Positions 1 to 12,490 of a stretch of DNA of 64,000 nt are shown here, in pieces (positions within the stretch are counted from its first letter, which is position 1; each line of letters opens with the position of its first letter). The position numbers were made by a program, and so were the translations under genes. Under the pieces are notes generated by a model. It did not search any database. It was given only the letters and a program-made list of their open reading frames with translations, and was not told the origin of the DNA. Source of the DNA: Tipula vernalis (lineage: Eukaryota; Arthropoda; Insecta; Diptera; Tipulidae). The stretch is from contig OY282558.1 of assembly GCA_958295665.1 (NCBI GenBank), forward strand, positions 461,254,995 through 461,318,994. The letters run 5' to 3'.

Positions 1-3000
1 GTCTTTTTCGTTATCATGGCGAAGGTACCGTAGTCTTAATCTCAAATATGAATGCATCCAAATGTTGTTGTGGAAAAGGACTGAATATTGTTGCGCAGCT
101 GCGACGAATAAATTAGATTTTAATTTTTTATCAAATAATGTTTCCTCAATCCACATTTTACCGTCACTAAATTTTGTTCTATTTTATCAACTAAATCTGA
201 TTTCCCTTTAGGCCTCTTTTTCCCGTTTCTTGTCAGTACATCGTAAAGAACTTTATGAGCTTTAAAGTTTACAAAAAGCTGAAATCAGCCAACGATTAAA
301 TTGTCTTAAGTAAGAATCTAAGAATCTAAATTAGTCGGACTAATTTAAATAACCATTTTCCAGTAAATTTACATGTAAAACAGCGGAATATTTTGTTGTT
401 GTTAAAATGACGTAGTTCTTGCCAAATATAATAAGTAAAAAGCTGTAACATAAATAATTCTGCAATGATACAGGTACAATTATTTTCTATAATTCCTACA
501 AATCCTGAATAAATACAACCTTAAATGTCTACCTTTGCTCTTGATTCAGATTTGTAAACATCGTGTTTGTTGTTTATACGTGTATGTCTAACTTTTTAGG
601 AAAATCCTTTTTCTTCCGGGAAAATGGTATAATGTGAATAGCAATAAATATTTTGATCGAAACGTATTACACATTTACATATATGTCAAACAAACAGATT
701 TTGTTTACAAACAACCCTCATGATACTCATACTCTCAGTTATAATATATAAATATTTATTCGGATATTGAAACGAAATTGTTTGCAGATTTTCTTGCCAA
801 AAGAAATTTCCCTGTAAAAAGAAAATGTTTGCCCAACAAATTTTTTGTTTTTGTAAAATACTCCACTCTATACTTATTTAGAGGTGCTCCCTAATTTTGC
901 TTAATGTAATTTGGAAAACAAAATGAAATATTTTATTTAATTATTTTGAAAATACACAAAGAAAAGTTAATGGAAACAAAATTTATTAAACATTTTCTTT
1001 TTTTTTCGGGGAAAACCTAAAACAATGGAGTTTTTTTAAAAAAAAAAAAAGTTTTTAGCAGAACAAAACAAAATTGAAGCTGCTTGGTACTTGTTATTCT
1101 TACATTATTATTAAACACAATAAAGTGATTCGGAAATGTTCAGCTTTAAATCGCTTAATATGTATATACGCGTTCGCTTTTTATTTGTTTTGTACTTAAC
1201 ATGTACATAAACTACATGTTATGCCAAAATTTTGATTATGTAATACTCTGATATGTTCATACATAATATAAATTCCGCGTATATTATGGATACAAGATTA
1301 TACAGTTTTTGTTTTATTTTTTAATTTAGAAACAAGCATATCATCGTAAAAATAAAAATAAAAATAAAATAACAACATATTTTTTGTTATGATCTTGCGA
1401 AAAAATATAAAGCATATCTTCAATTATGATATACCTATGTATATACTTACTCGTACATCATCTTCATCGTACATACTCTAAACTTTATTTTGGAAAATGT
1501 CGTCGAATTTATTTTCTTTTGATTTGTTTATCTTAAAAGGCCGCGTTTTCTAGCCGTTTTTTGTTTATTTTCATGATGCAATTAAAATTTTTTAATGATC
1601 TAAAAATTGCGTTAAATAATGTTCACTCAGTCAGAACAGTTTTATTGGAAAAGCGGGTGTCCTCTCCAATTATATTAACGGCTGGAAATTTAATATTTTT
1701 CTATTCTATTAATTGGAAACAAATTATTATAATTGGTTTGCGAGAACTTAGAACAATAGTCACGATACATCTTAGTTACAGTGAACAAACGTTTCGAATA
1801 TTTAATTTGACAACAACAAAATATAAACCATTAAACGAAGATTTGAAGTTTATGAATGATTAAATTAATGTACACTATGTCTCACAAGTATTTAAATTCT
1901 CACTAAATAAATTTTACTGACTAACTGTAGGAAAACGAAATTTTATATTTTCGATAAAAAGTATCATGCAATAAAGGCAAAAGTAAATTATCTAAATATT
2001 CGTTATTCTTTAAAGTTATCATATTTAGCTAAAATTTCCGTATAATTGTTGTTCCAATTTTATTGTACGTTTCATATTCAGAATCAAACTACATCGTTCT
2101 CTTTAATACCAAACTTTACTCAAACTTTCATCAAATTAGCTTTCTATAATCTGTTTGTCTATTTTCTATAACACAGCATATGAATCATGAATGTATATAT
2201 GTATGTATTAGGGTAATTCTTAATATGATTTTCTTTGCTGCCTACACCTAAAATTTTTGTTTGATATATAAAATTAACGAAATTAAATTTTAAAATATTT
2301 AAGACAAATTTTAAGCCGTACACGATATCAAAATTTCAATAAAATCCGTCACAAAAAAATCGAATCCGAAATATGTAATATTTTGAATTGCATTAGTATT
2401 TATGTTTTTCCAACTAAATCTAAAAAACCATAAAAAAAAAATTAAACAGGATTCATAAACAGAAATAACATAATTCAAACCATACCGGCAATTTCATTAA
2501 ACTTGAAAATGTTCTGTAGGTTTTTTTTTAAAAGTATTTTTAAAGGTTATGTCGATTAAATGCATCTTGTTAAATTGAAAACTTAGTCCCTGACGCGAGG
2601 TGCCTGAGAATAGGTTTGGCAAAAAAAAAAAAATTCCGAGAACGGCATGGAAGATTTTGCTTTGTAGACAGTCATCTTAATTAGTAGTATCCTTATTAGT
2701 CTTTAGTAGTAAAAAACAGTTAACGGAACCCTCATTTAACGAAGCTTCATAGTTTACTCCTATTATAATGAAAAATCGTACCGATTTTGCACCCTTAACT
2801 ACCAGATCGGAGCACAATTACAAAAAAACATTTGCCTAGAGATATTATAGTTGCTATGTGGTTCTCGAGAAATTATCGTCCTCGAATTATCAGTTCCGAT
2901 CCGAGCAATATTAAATAATTGGTTAAAAAATGTGGACATTAAGTTTAACTATCAAGAAAGACTTTGGGAATTTACCAGTATAGCTTCAACAATATATAGG

Positions 3001-6000
3001 CCTCTCTTTTTTAGAATGCCTACTCTTTGAGCGCTGATTGCAATTAAATAATTTCACATTCTAAAAATATCAACATTTTATTTAAAAATTTAGATGAAAC
3101 ATAATAGTATATATGAAACATGATATTCCATAGATGCGTTGCCAGTTAAAAAATATGATAAAACATAAAAACAAAAACCGTAACCAAGAAAAATCAAATT
3201 TATTATGCTGATTTAATTTTCCTATATATGATCTTATGCAAATACATAATGGTGTATACCAAAAATTGGCTTGAGTTTGTTACAAATTTCTGAGTTCTCG
3301 AAAAAAAAAACAGAAAAAATTAAAAATTACGAAGGCACAAAAAATTATTTCTTGTATCATGAATAATTTATTACGACGACGAAGCAACGTGAAGAAGGTA
3401 AAAATCAGTAAACATAAATAAATATCGTCAAATTTAAATTATCTCATAAGGAATAATGTATGTTCATTAATAATGATTTTTTAATTAGCTAATTAAAATT
3501 AAAACACGTTACATCTCCTGTATTCGTATACCGCAGCCAGACTAAATTCGTTAGCTTTGAGATCGTGTCAAATCTTATGTTACATATTTGTTTTGTCTTA
3601 TCTTTATATTGGGAAATATTTTGAGGAAACTGAGAATAGCTAAACCGTTCCACTATAACTTATAGTTATTTGAAGCTTACAGGAAATTAAATTTTTTATT
3701 TTTCTAAGTTTGAGACGATGGCAGTTGATTTGGTAGACAACAAAATATTTTTTGTTATACAATGAACATAAAAACGTGAATGACGTTTTATTTCTCTTAT
3801 GTATGTGATCCAGTGAATATAGAAGCTAAAATCACAAGTTTTATATTAAATCGGAAGGATGAACTATCAACGCGTTACAGTTTATTTAATAAAATATATT
3901 TTAAGATATTTATAGAAATTCTATCGTATCTCGCCAGAAAATGTAATTTTGACGAAAAATAAGAACTCAAACAAACCAAACAAAACTTTGTAAGTAAATT
4001 ATCAGGGGGTGACGTTCATACTTGTCCATTGGCTAAACAACACATTTCTGTTTAAACATAATTTTTGGGAGCTGCTGCACAACGGTGTTGTATGAGTCAG
4101 CTGACATCACAGAATCAGTATTCCAATTATTTTAAACTTGAGCAGATTAATTTTGCACCAACCGAAACCATTTTCTCGTATCGTAGACCCGTAAAAAAAA
4201 AGTTTAAAATTAATCGAATCGAAATAAACGTACAAAGTTCAATTAATTATAGCATTTTATAATTTCATTCATTTATCCATAAATTATCCCAATTTTTCCT
4301 CTTCCCATAAATCCATGAAGGATTGTTGTTTTTTTCCAATTTGATAGATATTGCGGGGTGGGGGATGTAGGATAATATTTTTGGGTTCCTGTATTCCATT
4401 TAATAATTAATAGTTCCCAGCGCTGCATAAATCTAGATGGGCATAAAATTATTTAAATTTTGAGATTGTTATTAAGTTGAAACTTTTTTCATTTCCAGGT
4501 TCATTCATTGATTTACCTGAAAGTTGGATTTTTTTCTTTTTTCCTAATGCCTCTTGTGTTTTAGTAAGCAAGCAAATACTAATTTTGCGATTGAAAACCT
4601 GTAAAATTCTGCGATATAAAAATGAGTGTGGTTAGATGAATTGTAATTGTCTCGTTGTCTCTATTTAGTGGAAAATAAATTTGAAAAACATATCCGACTG
4701 CTTAAACTTTATAAGTACAAAACGAGCTATCGCATTGCCATCAATTAGTGTTGGAAATAATTAAAATTCCTCTTGCTGCTGGCGTCTTACCGCATCGCAA
4801 AAGTAAAAGTCGTGAAATGCTTCCATCACCAGAAAGAAGTAAAGCGAGAGTCCACCATGATCAATGGAAGGGGGAAAAAATGGTGCCCAAGAGTTCAAGT
4901 CAAAGACGTATTGTTTCAGGGATTTGGCACAAAACGATATTTTACTTGGGATTAAACCGGATCATCTGTGGGACTATAACAAACAAAACTAAAGAAAGTC
5001 ACCCTCTTTCCTCATAACGCTATTTATTTGTATGATTCTTGGAAATGGAAGGGAATTAGAAAGGAAAGTGCCTCCCGCCCCCCTTATTTTACGTGAATTT
5101 CGTTGTATTAACGATTTTCTTCATTGATCCAACATGATTTCTTATACTGAACCGGAAATAGAAAGCGCTTCCCTCAAAAAGAAAGAAGTTTAAAAACATT
5201 AAAGGAAAATTTAAACCTAGACCAAAAAATCTTTATGTTAGAACCACCCTCAAACGTCCTAAAATATTTTTAAAGAGGCAAACGAAATTCAAGTAGGCTA
5301 AAATACATTACCAATTCTTATTAGACCAGTTAGCTTATTCTGTATAAAAGTCGCCTAATTCAAATTTGGCATGTCAAATTTGATTAGAGCGGCTACGTCG
5401 AAGACTCAAAAAGTGGCAACAAATTTGTGAAATAGTTTCGTCCTGCTATTGCATATGTAAAATTTTCTATACTTTCTCTAAAATATATGCCCTGTTCTGC
5501 AAAATTCTGGTTCACAACATTACACATTCATATATAGATAAGCTATATGTACTAACCGGAAACTTCTAACGAAGGCCTCTAATAATGAAGCGTAGGGTCA
5601 GTAAATGTATCGAAATTGATCTATGTATTGAATGGGCAACCGTTTCCGTTATTACAATATAGTCCCTCAAAAATGTTAAAGATTAGCTGTGAAAGCTTCC
5701 CTGAAAGCTCCGCTTTAGCTGAAAGAGAGCCCTTTCTTTTCGTGCGGCTTTCGTAATGACAAATGTAAACAGCACGCTTTGGAAATTGCACTAGAAAAGG
5801 CAACATATTGCTGGAGAACCACAGGCTTAGCCCACTCTGATTTCGTCTATTACAGGTAAGTGACATTGTGAACATGTCGAGTTTGAAAATACAGCCCAAT
5901 TATTAAAATTAATTCAGTCATATCGTACAATAGTTTGGCAACTGAAGCGTTTTTAGGAATGGCTCATAATAGAAATAAAAGCCAAGAAGGCTATACCAAG

Positions 6001-8089
6001 CTGCTTTCGCATTGTGCATTTGTCTCGGGGACGTGGCTGGTTTATCAAACAGTCTTAGCGGCATTACAATGAATTGCCAAAGCCTTCCCTCAGATCAATA
6101 TTTCTTCCTTGGTGTTAATATTTTGATCGGGATGGAAATCCTCTGTGACAAATCGAAGGCCTCCCGTTAAAGAGTGCCAAAATTATGCCGCGGAATGGGG
6201 TTAGCTCTTTCTTCGTCATAAATGCTGATACTATAACTTATAATTGCAAATCAGTTTTGATGAACATATCTTTGGACTAAGAACATAACTAAATGCTCTT
6301 AACCATTTGTTCCTATCCCTATAAGAACCAGACAGCCATTAAGTACAAGTCGACAGACAGGCATAAGAAGATCCATTTTCATTGTGATCTTTCGAGATCT
6401 AAGAAAAATGTCTATTTTTCAAAACAGTTTAATTTATAAACGTGTACTCGTAATTGCGAATTGTTGTTGTTGTTTTACTCGTACACCTTTTTTAGTACGA
6501 CAGACAAGCCGTAATGATTAGAAAGATTATTTATAAATAAAAGAAAAACGATTTTTTTAAGCGTTTTGTCGCAATTTCGAGAAACTCGAAACTCTCATAA
6601 TGCTTACATAATCCCAGTCCAGTTCCAAAAACTAAGTGTCAGTAAATAAAAATAGAGAATCGAGCTACATCGAAATCATAATGTTGTTCCATGTACTTGG
6701 CCATTAGAACATTTGACACAACCTTCAATCATTAAACCTTGCAATGGACATATAGGGGATGTTATTAAAAAGAAATTAAAACAACATCGGTTTCACTTTA
6801 ACATGGAATAATTTGAATAAACTGAAAAACATAAATAACAGGAATAAATTATTCCATAACATATGACCATTAATTTAGTATGCTACTAATAATTACAAAT
6901 TACTAAAAATATTTCATTTACTTTTAATTAAATATGTACAACATAATTAGCATATATAAATTAAAATTAATTAACACAATTTTCGGCTTTCTGATTGTAA
7001 ACATATTTGTCCTGTCCACAATATTTATTCAAAATGTTGTAAATTAATCGAATTAATTAGGTTTTTGAATTTTTAATGATGTATTTCGATTTTCCGTTTT
7101 CAGAAAACACCCTAACGAATTCTGTTTATTTACAAAACAAACGATATTAATTGTGTAGTGTAGGTTTACCTTTAATCAACCCTTACCATATAAAATTCAA
7201 TGAATCTGATTTTCCTAATTTTATTTTTGCTATAGCAAACCGTCGCAGTAAATGATTTATTATCATAGCACCACAATAAAAGTTGGAAAACTTTGGCAAC
7301 AATAAATTTATTGTGGCTTTATTGAGAAATTGACCTTTTTCTTGTTATTGCTGTTGTTGTTGTTGGTGAAGCAACATCAATTTATATCAATAAAACTGGA
7401 ATGTAAAAACTTATTCTCTAGATACGGATACAAAACCTAAAGATAGTGCTCATCAATAATTTTAAGAGAGTTTTGATGAAATACACAATCGCTGTTTAGA
7501 GATTTTACGTAAGAAAATATATTTTTGAAAAACAAACACATCCATTCATATTATTTTTGAAGCAAAATTGTTCGTACTTAAATATAATATTCTCTAAGGG
7601 GAATTAAATTTGGTTGCAGCATTTACTTTGAACTTGCTTTAGAAAGGTACAAGTTGGTTAAATACTCTTTTAACTCAAACTAATTATCAAAAAGATTGAG
7701 GTATCGACGAAGTAATCTCACTTAACTATTCGGCCATTATATACATATACATACGTTTATATATAAAAATTCAATAAAGCTAAAATGACAGCAGATTATT
7801 TTAAAATATTTAATCCAATAAAATATTCTTTATTTAATTTATAACACTTTTTCAATTTAATTGAAACTGACATAATTAAAAATTTTTAAAAATATTTTGG
7901 CAAGTTGGAAATTTATAATAATTAATATTTAATAATACATATTGATAATATTTCGTAGCAAATGCCGATGAATTATGCAGCACATTTTTATTCATTTTTT
8001 TGTTGCATACGTTTATCTGACAATTATGGATAGCAACAAGAAAGGTACGTAATATTGCAAGTGACATGAATTAGGAAATGTATTGTGAA
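1..8089. other. AT-rich noncoding stretch
   Basis: No gene is supported here. The sequence is strongly AT-rich, with many A and T homopolymers and short TTG/CAA runs (about 6,462-6,475 and 7,346-7,362). One R250 repeat copy lies at about 232-430 and is listed separately. A block of higher GC at roughly 4,740-6,400 has short open frames but no motif I recognise, many stops and no clear splice sites. It may be decayed transposon sequence. The rest shows nothing beyond base composition. Confidence 0.6.
232..430 (+). repeat. R250 dispersed repeat, single copy
   Basis: This segment matches several other places in the window (18.3-18.8, 23.9-25.2, 28.7-29.1, 34.1-34.3 and 35.3-35.5 kb). Shared blocks, in order, are a GAGCTTTAAAGTTTA core, an AAAAAGCT partner about 10 bases later, ACGATTAAATTGTCTTAAGT, a T-rich spacer, and TATTTTGTTGTTGTYAAAATGA. 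The AGCTTT and AAAGCT parts could pair as a small hairpin. Similarity was judged by eye. No coding frame runs through it. Its class is unknown. Confidence 0.55.
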
Positions 8090-8830
8090 TGAACTAAATC
8101 TGGTTCAAATGTGTATATTGGCTGAAGGCCAATTCTCGAGTAAATCAACAACATAGTGCAATGTTAAAAGTCTGTAATACTGTTTGGCCAATAAATCTCT
8201 TGGTGTCGGTATATATTCCATCTGAAGTCCTTGATGCATATTTAATTTTTTATTTTCAAGAAAAAGGGTAACCAAAATTATTTTTGTTACAGAATTGAAA
8301 AATTTCACATGGGGCCAAAAATAAAGCCATCTCCGAGGATCAGAGAGAAAGCTCACCTTATACTAATTCACAAATTTAATTTTTTAATATCTTTAGTAAA
8401 ACAAATTGGAATTTATCGTATACAAATTAGAATACCCAATCGAATCTTCTGTAGATGTACCACGAGATAACGTTGTGTGCTAAATTTAAACCTCCTAGTG
8501 AAAGAGGAATGCATAGTCAAAAATTACCTTGAAGAAGTTGAACCACACAGATATCGTTCATGTTAAATGGAATAACAGTGTATAATTGGTCAGGTATAAG
8601 ATAAACAGTTCTAAAATGAGGTGTATTACTATTTGTCATAATGTCACCATTTTGCACATGTCACAAAAATAAGTTTGTCACGCAAATCTATCTGTTTAAT
8701 TTTCTGTAATAAACTCTTTGATTATAAAGTTGCAATAAATGCTTGTCGATGTTCCATTTTTAAAATATTCGTATAATGATTTTAGAAATTTCTGGATCCT
8801 TAGTGAACATTGGTATGCGCTATAATTTGA
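8090..8830 (-). other. Downstream part of the LINE, no domain recognised
   Basis: The minus strand below the YADDT motif stays partly open, with an 83-codon frame at 8,356-8,105 that includes MEYIPTPRDLLAKQYYRLL. Position suggests the C-terminal thumb/tail of ORF2 plus 3' UTR, but I recognise no motif. It could instead be flanking sequence. The element boundary is therefore approximate. Confidence 0.35.
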
Positions 8831-10751
8831 GCAAAATACAGTTGTGTCATCGGCGTAAACCTGAACGCAAGTATCCTTTGTTACCGGCGTATGTCATGCG
8901 TGAATATTACGTAAAGTAATGGACCCAGTACTGAACCCTGAGGGACCCCAGCAGATATTTTCCTAATTTCAGAGTTATGGCCATTGTCCATACATACGAA
9001 AAACCGGCAATGGTCTAGATATGATTTTATTGTTGTTACCAGAGTGGGCATATTCCCCCTCGTATTAGTTTATATAATAGGCCAACTGTAGGCATCTGTA
9101 TGGCACAGAGTCAAAAGCTTTCTTAATGTCTCATAGTGCAACAGCTGAAATCTTTCTACGGTTTTTTGCTTTTTTTAATTGGTAGTTAATCTCATGATTG
9201 CCTCTGTAGTGGATCTTTGGTGGACAAATCCAAACTGGAAATCTGGGATTAGATGTCTGCAAGAGTCCAGCGACCTGCAGGATATAATCCTTTCTGCGAT
9301 TTTGCTCAATCCACTTAACAGACTAATTGGTCTCTTGTGCTCCGGTTTCAACGGTTTACCAGTTTTAGGGATAACTATTACTTTAGATATCTTCCATGCA
9401 GAAGGAAAATATGCGAATTGGAACATGGCATTAATGGCAAAGCACGATTTGAAACACCATCAACACCTGGTGTTTTTTTATTTGTGACCTCTTCAGAATT
9501 TGTTGTAATGCTCTCAATGCCATCATACAGGAAGGGGTCAGGATATGACTGAGTAAAACTATCAACCTCATTATTTATTTGAGGATTTGCTATATGGTCA
9601 GAACCACTGAATACCAACGCATAGTATTCCGCCATCTTGTTTGCAATAACTGAGGGATCAATAATCGGACCTTCCTGGTCTTCTATGATAACGCTTTTAT
9701 TTTTATGTTTGGGCAAGACTGTTCTGATGGCCTTATATAAATTAGATCTATCTAGTGTAATATTTTGTAGTTTTTTAGTGAAGTCTTCTTGCCAATTCTG
9801 CCGGATTTTTAGATGAATTTCATTGGTTATTCGATTTATCAGCGTGGTTGAAAATATTGTGGGTGCCTTCCGCCTCCTATTTCGTAAGAAGTTTCTGAGT
9901 TTGATTAGATGAGGAATCACAGGCAATATTGTTTTATCATTTATTTCGCAGATGGGGACAGAGCTGAATTTAGATACACCAAGATCAATATCATTAACGG
10001 ATTTGATCTTTATTTAATTTAGAAGAGCTATTTTATAATGTACTATATGCCTAAAACTATCCCAATCCGCATTTTTTGTATCTGGAACCCTTCTGAGGCT
10101 CATATTTTGGCGAAAAATATTAAAACCTTTAGAAACTTCAAATGTAATTGGGAAATGGTCAGAAAGGTAACACTGCTACTTGTTCATTAATTAGAACATT
10201 TTTTGTAACCACCATGTCTAAAACAGCATTACCTCTAGTGTATTCTGAGGGGGAAAAAATCTGTGCACCATTTACTTCGCAGTATTCAAACAACGTTTTA
10301 CCATTTATGTTATAGTTATCACAATTTCAAAAGGAGTGCCGGGCGTTGAAAGAACAACTCTGTCAACTAAATTTAATAGTTTAGTGAGATCCGAGGTAAT
10401 AATGTTACGAAAGTAAATAGAAATTAATAGGAGCGAGTTTATGCCTTCTCCAACGTGTGCCATTGTTGCACAAAAATTTTTGTTTAATATTGGTCTTGGG
10501 GCCGAATGAGTAACTGAGTTGTTAATAAGTAGAGCTGTGCCGCCCGAACCTCGAGACTTTGATTCTGAATCTGTTCTATAAACAGTGAAATTTGAGATTC
10601 TGACATTATGGCAGGCTGACAATTTAGTTTCGCTAAGGCAAGCAAGAAGGGACCTATTTTTGTTTAGAAGAACCAACAATTCCTGACGACGTGTGAGACT
10701 AATGATGCTATTACAATTTAATGCCAGCACTTTCATTTTAAAAATTGGCAT
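8830..10751 (-). pseudogene. LINE ORF2, endonuclease plus reverse transcriptase (broken)
   Basis: The ATG at 10,749-10,751 opens MPIFKMKVLALNCNSI, the start of an apurinic-type endonuclease. The catalytic Glu region reads ACLSETKL, and SDHFPITF appears near 10,150 after a frame change. The linker carries TPGVDGVSNRAL (about 9,460), then the RT finger region FPSAWKISKVIVIPKTGKP followed by PISLLSGLSKIAERII (about 9,405-9,300). ISAGVPQGSVLGPLL lies at about 8,965-8,925 and the catalytic YADDT at about 8,858-8,844. These parts lie in different frames with stops between them, so no full protein is made. The family makes target-primed DNA copies of its own RNA. Plus-strand open frames at 9,179-9,552 are shadows of this gene. 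Confidence 0.85.
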
Positions 10752-12228
10752 ACGAAGTTCAAATACATCGCCTTACGATCTGCAATGTCCTGAACCATGT
10801 TTAATTTAGCGAGAAAACCTGATACATGTCTAGTAAGCTCATAAAAGCTAATCCCAAATAGCTGCTGTGACATACCCAATAATTCACTTAAACTACCCGA
10901 TTCTCCAACAGAATTCCCCATCTGCATCATGGAGCTGGGAGGGACACTACCTGTGGCAACCGAAGCAGGGTCGTTCTGTCTTAAATATTTATTAAATAAT
11001 TTCTCCTCGCCTGGCATCCTGAGTAGCTCGCCACATGGACCCCTCCGCAGTTTGCACATTTAATTTCAATTGGTGCTGCTTCGTCGTTCCTGCCTATATT
11101 ATTAATCGGGCATTCACCAGGATTGTGTTGACCGGCGCATTTTACGCATTTGTATTACATGTTGCAAGATGATGCTACATGGCCAAAACGTTAACATTTA
11201 CAGCATTGAGTAACTGCCTGTTTTCGTTTGGCTGCCCATTGTATTTTGTATCCACAGCACCCGATAATTTGCTTGAATTCAGCTTTTTTCGTATCTGGTT
11301 CCAAAGTAATTGTGAAGCACGGGATTCTCTTGTTTATCGGTACCATCTAAGCCAATAGTTTTTCTGGCCATTGGGTATACATTATTAACCTTGTAGCCTT
11401 TATCGGAGAGATTTTTTTTAATCTCTTCAACATCTGTGTCCTGGTGTATTCCTCTCGCTATCATCACTTTTGGTCTTTGGTTTTTGGCCGAATAGGTGAA
11501 TCATTGGATATTAGCCTCTTTTAATTTGCAGGCTATTTCTTTATGTTGAGCTTCTCTATTGGCGTAAATTATTACGCTGTTGTTGAGTACTTTAATTAAA
11601 GTGCCCTTGTAGGAGTTTGTGATGCCTCTCAGAAATCCTATTTGTTTATTGTCGTATCCTTTACAGACAATTGGTGGCGATTTTGTACCGTTTCCGGCCC
11701 CGTTTGTTTTTGAATTTTTCTTATTTGTTGTAATAGGAATCATTGCTGCCGGATCGACATCAATGTTGAGTTTCTAAATCGGCCTCCGATGGTTGAGGGA
11801 AGCATGACTTTGCTGAATTCGTCGTCGAACTCCATGTCGTCAGAATCTGATGAATATCCGCCATAGCTGTCAATCAATTGTTTGACTTGTTCTTTTATCT
11901 CAACCTGAGCGGAGACTTTTGGTGAGTCAGCGCAAATCCTTTTAGGTTGTTTGTCTTCATATTCGACTGCAGCCGTTAGATGCCTCTTTGTGTTACAATT
12001 ATTATTTGATTCCTCATTATTATTATTATTATTGTAATTATTAATCCCTGTTTCAGGGTTTGTTCTTTGTCCCTCATCTCTGTTAGAACTATTAGTTTTC
12101 GTGTTTTTCAGTTCACTTATTAGTTTATTAAACGATATATTGACTGTTTTGCTGATCATGGAGTTAATAAGGCTAATCTGCTTATCGCTCAATGGTATGG
12201 TAGTACCCGGTTTACTTTTTCTAGGCAT
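10733..12228 (-). pseudogene. LINE ORF1, gag-like nucleic-acid-binding protein (broken)
   Basis: The likely start is the ATG at 12,226-12,228 (protein begins MPRKSKPGTT). The longer open frame upstream opens with GTG and has no ATG. The N-terminal third is Asn/Ser-rich and low complexity. A middle part (frames around 11,743-11,279) contains PPIVCKGYDN and ARGIHQDTDVEEIKKNLSDK, typical of the domain that precedes zinc knuckles in insect LINE gag proteins. At about 11,210-11,050 three Cys/His knuckles follow, with RFGHVASSC, CVKCAGQHNPGEC and CANCGGVHVASYSGC. In-frame stops interrupt the knuckles and at least two frame changes separate the parts. The C-terminal piece ends in FVCQFLK and overlaps ORF2. 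The protein would coat LINE RNA. Role is from the family; breaks are seen directly. Confidence 0.8.
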
Positions 12229-12490
12229 GGCTTGTTTTGTAATGCGTCTACCACAACGCAGATTTGAATTTTTTAATGGCACATTAACAATTTTGGTTGA
12301 ATTTTTTTTTTTTTTTAGTTAGTCGTATTCTAGCGGGCTTCCTTTTTTGTTATTATTATTATTATTTTTACACTCACTAATCCGCTCCGCGAGCGTTGAA
12401 TCTTTTCTTTCTGGTTTTAAGATTTTTATTTATTTTTATTTTTTTTTATTTTTTCAGGAAAGAAAAAACATTCGCACGTCGACGTTGAAG

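Larger units (their letters stand above)
8090..12490 (-). mobile_element. Jockey-like non-LTR retrotransposon (LINE), nearly full length but decayed
   Basis: Read on the minus strand, the element runs from a 5' leader (about 12,490-12,229) through an ORF1 gag-like protein with CCHC zinc knuckles, then an ORF2 with an apurinic-type endonuclease and a reverse transcriptase. The 4-base ORF1 stop sits inside the start of ORF2 (ATG at 10,749-10,751, TGA at 10,733-10,735), a normal LINE arrangement. I see no RNase H downstream of the RT, which fits the Jockey clade better than the I clade; this is inference. Both ORFs carry several frameshifts and stops, so the copy is dead. The 3' end is uncertain: no poly(A) tail or target duplication is clear near 8,090. 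Confidence 0.85.

Noticed and set aside
4748..5017. Overlapping open frames in a GC-richer block
   Set aside because: Two frames compete, neither shows a recognisable domain, and the block is broken by stops beyond it.
9179..9552. Two plus-strand open frames of 102 and 71 codons
   Set aside because: They are antisense shadows of the LINE reverse-transcriptase region.
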